Source of the DNA: Zoogloeaceae bacterium
Lineage (GTDB): Bacteria; Pseudomonadota; Gammaproteobacteria; Burkholderiales; Rhodocyclaceae
NCBI GenBank assembly: GCA_031282665.1
Contig: JAITDH010000139.1
Span: 1 to 6,755 of the forward strand
Direction of reading: 5' to 3'
DNA length: 6,755 bases
The position numbers were made by a program, and so were the translations under genes. Below the pieces are notes generated by a model. It did no database searches. It saw only the letters and a list, made by a program, of their open reading frames with translations, and was not told the origin of the DNA. Shown here piece by piece: positions 6,453-6,755 of the stretch; position 1 is the first letter of the stretch, and every line of letters starts with the position of its first letter.

Positions 6453-6485
6453 TGTCGGATTGCGCCTTCGGCTTATCCAACCTAC
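6453..6485 (-). repeat. right inverted-repeat arm
   Basis: 33 bases ending TCCAACCTAC. Read on the minus strand it matches the left arm except for two transitions (A for G, C for T). Confidence 0.9.
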
Positions 6486-6522
6486 AAAACCAACGTCATG
6501 TCCACCTGCTTGATAATTCCTC

Positions 6523-6551
6523 TTGCACCCCCGCGGGCGCTCACCTAACAT
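6523..6551 (+). promoter_or_regulatory. weak candidate sigma-70 promoter for zinc-ribbon gene
   Basis: TTGCAC (6523-6528) and TAACAT (6546-6551) are separated by 17 bases and match 3 of 6 and 4 of 6 consensus positions. Transcription would begin near 6558, leaving a leader of about 80 bases that contains the 6572-6592 hairpin. The match is weak and the call rests mainly on spacing and location. Confidence 0.22.
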
Positions 6552-6571
6552 TACGCCTTCCAGAACGGAAC

Positions 6572-6592
6572 GCGCCGCAAGCGATGCGGCGC
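6572..6592 (+). terminator. GC-rich hairpin, possible weak terminator or leader structure
   Basis: GCGCCGCA (6572-6579) pairs perfectly with TGCGGCGC (6585-6592) around the loop AGCGA, followed by only three T bases (6593-6595). The stem would suit a Rho-independent terminator for read-through from recG, but the short T-run is weak. If the candidate promoter upstream is real, the hairpin instead lies in the leader of the next gene. Confidence 0.4.
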
Positions 6593-6626
6593 TTTCATGG
6601 CAAGTTTTCATCACAGTTGCATCCAC

Positions 6627-6633
6627 AAGGGGA
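6627..6633 (+). promoter_or_regulatory. ribosome binding site of zinc-ribbon gene
   Basis: AAGGGGA lies 5 bases before the ATG at 6639 and supports that start codon. Confidence 0.65.
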
Positions 6634-6638
6634 AACCA

Positions 6639-6755
6639 ATGAGCGAGTCCACGACAAAGGCGATCGACGAGAAATTTTGCAGCGAGTGCGGCGCCATCAT
6701 AAAAGCCAAGGCGGAAATATGCCCAAAGTGCGGCGTTCGCCAAATGGCAAAGCCG
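6639..6755 (+). CDS. zinc-ribbon protein, N-terminal part (runs off window; probably TM2-domain type)
   Basis: The frame is open from ATG 6639 to the window edge (39 codons, no stop). The product begins with a short charged stretch and then a zinc ribbon: CSEC (14-17) and CPKC (28-31), two CxxC pairs ten residues apart that should bind one Zn ion. The FCSECGAII...AEICPKCGVRQ pattern is typical of small membrane proteins in which the ribbon precedes a TM2 domain (two membrane helices); that second part would lie beyond the window, so the full family is inferred. AAGGGGA 5 bases upstream supports the start. Codon choice includes two ATA isoleucines (I21, I27) and several A/T-ending codons, unlike recG and its neighbours. 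Other zinc-ribbon proteins with the same N-terminus but a different partner domain cannot be ruled out. Confidence 0.78.
   Translation, partial: MSESTTKAIDEKFCSECGAIIKAKAEICPKCGVRQMAKP

Larger units (their letters stand above)
6352..6485. mobile_element. MITE-like palindromic element with 33-base inverted arms
   Basis: The left arm (6352-6384) and the right arm (6453-6485) are inverted copies matching at 31 of 33 positions; both differences leave G-T pairs when folded. Between the arms are two perfect 6-bp mini-hairpins: CGGCGC-TT-GCGCCG (6397-6410) and CGATGC-TGC-GCATCG (6426-6440). The element has no open frame for a transposase. The arm motif (TAGGTTGGAT...AATCCGACA) resembles dispersed palindromes I recall from many proteobacterial intergenic regions; that resemblance is from memory and untested. 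It could be a non-autonomous transposable element, a REP-like unit, or a bidirectional terminator for recG. No obvious target-site duplication is seen at the outer ends. Confidence 0.65.
6314..6638. other. 325-base non-coding interval after recG
   Basis: No credible gene was found on either strand. The interval holds a small CCGC-TTC-GCGG hairpin just after the recG stop (6315-6325), the 134-base palindromic element (6352-6485), a weak candidate promoter (6523-6551), a GC-rich hairpin (6572-6592) and the leader of the zinc-ribbon gene. Open frames crossing it lack start signals and mostly translate the palindrome arms. Confidence 0.75.

Noticed and set aside
6393..6743. 116-codon minus-strand frame and a 67-codon plus-strand frame (6310-6513) in the recG downstream region
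   Set aside because: Both read through the palindrome arms and give the same VGW-S-RRNPT type peptide from opposite strands. The minus frame also overlaps the zinc-ribbon gene. Neither has a supporting ribosome site.
1..6755. CRISPR array, tRNA, rRNA, toxin-antitoxin or transposase genes
   Set aside because: No regularly spaced direct repeats, no tRNA cloverleaf pattern noticed, and no open frame with such family motifs. The only mobile-element candidate is the non-coding palindrome after recG.

Overview
The window looks like ordinary, GC-rich chromosomal DNA from a Gram-negative proteobacterium. By eye, G or C is favoured at most third codon positions. An outer-membrane beta-barrel protein of the FadL family, a YciA-type thioesterase, a SPOR-domain envelope protein and a ridA-recG pair fit a beta- or gammaproteobacterium. 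I lean towards Betaproteobacteria, but that is a judgement from gene content and memory, not a test. All recognised genes are on the plus strand.

Layout: (1) positions 1-382 hold the 3' end of a PD-(D/E)XK nuclease-domain protein whose beginning lies outside the window. (2) 493-2094 hold two lipid-related genes: a hotdog acyl-CoA thioesterase (yciA-like) and a FadL/TodX-type outer-membrane transporter with a signal peptide. (3) 2099-3642 hold two tightly packed genes for single-pass inner-membrane proteins. One is a coiled-coil DUF2802 protein. The other is an FtsN/DedD-like SPOR protein with a very long proline-rich linker. They overlap by 4 bases. (4) 3756-6313 hold ridA and recG, overlapping by 13 bases. 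(5) 6314-6638 is non-coding. It carries a 134-base palindromic, MITE-like element with 33-base arms, then an 8-bp GC-rich hairpin and a weak candidate promoter. (6) 6639 to the end is the 5' part of a small zinc-ribbon protein that runs off the window.

How they work together: the middle of the window probably forms one or more co-directional transcripts, with gaps of 4, -4 and -13 bases at three of the junctions. The products cover lipid import and acyl-CoA turnover, cell-envelope or division functions, detoxification of reactive enamines/imines (RidA) and rescue of stalled replication forks (RecG). I see no biochemical pathway linking all of them. The two edge genes use somewhat more A/T-rich codons and belong to families often found in variable regions.

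I did not find a convincing new defence, CRISPR or mobile system. The most interesting items are the composite palindrome after recG, the oppositely charged tails on RecG, and the DUF2802-SPOR membrane pair.
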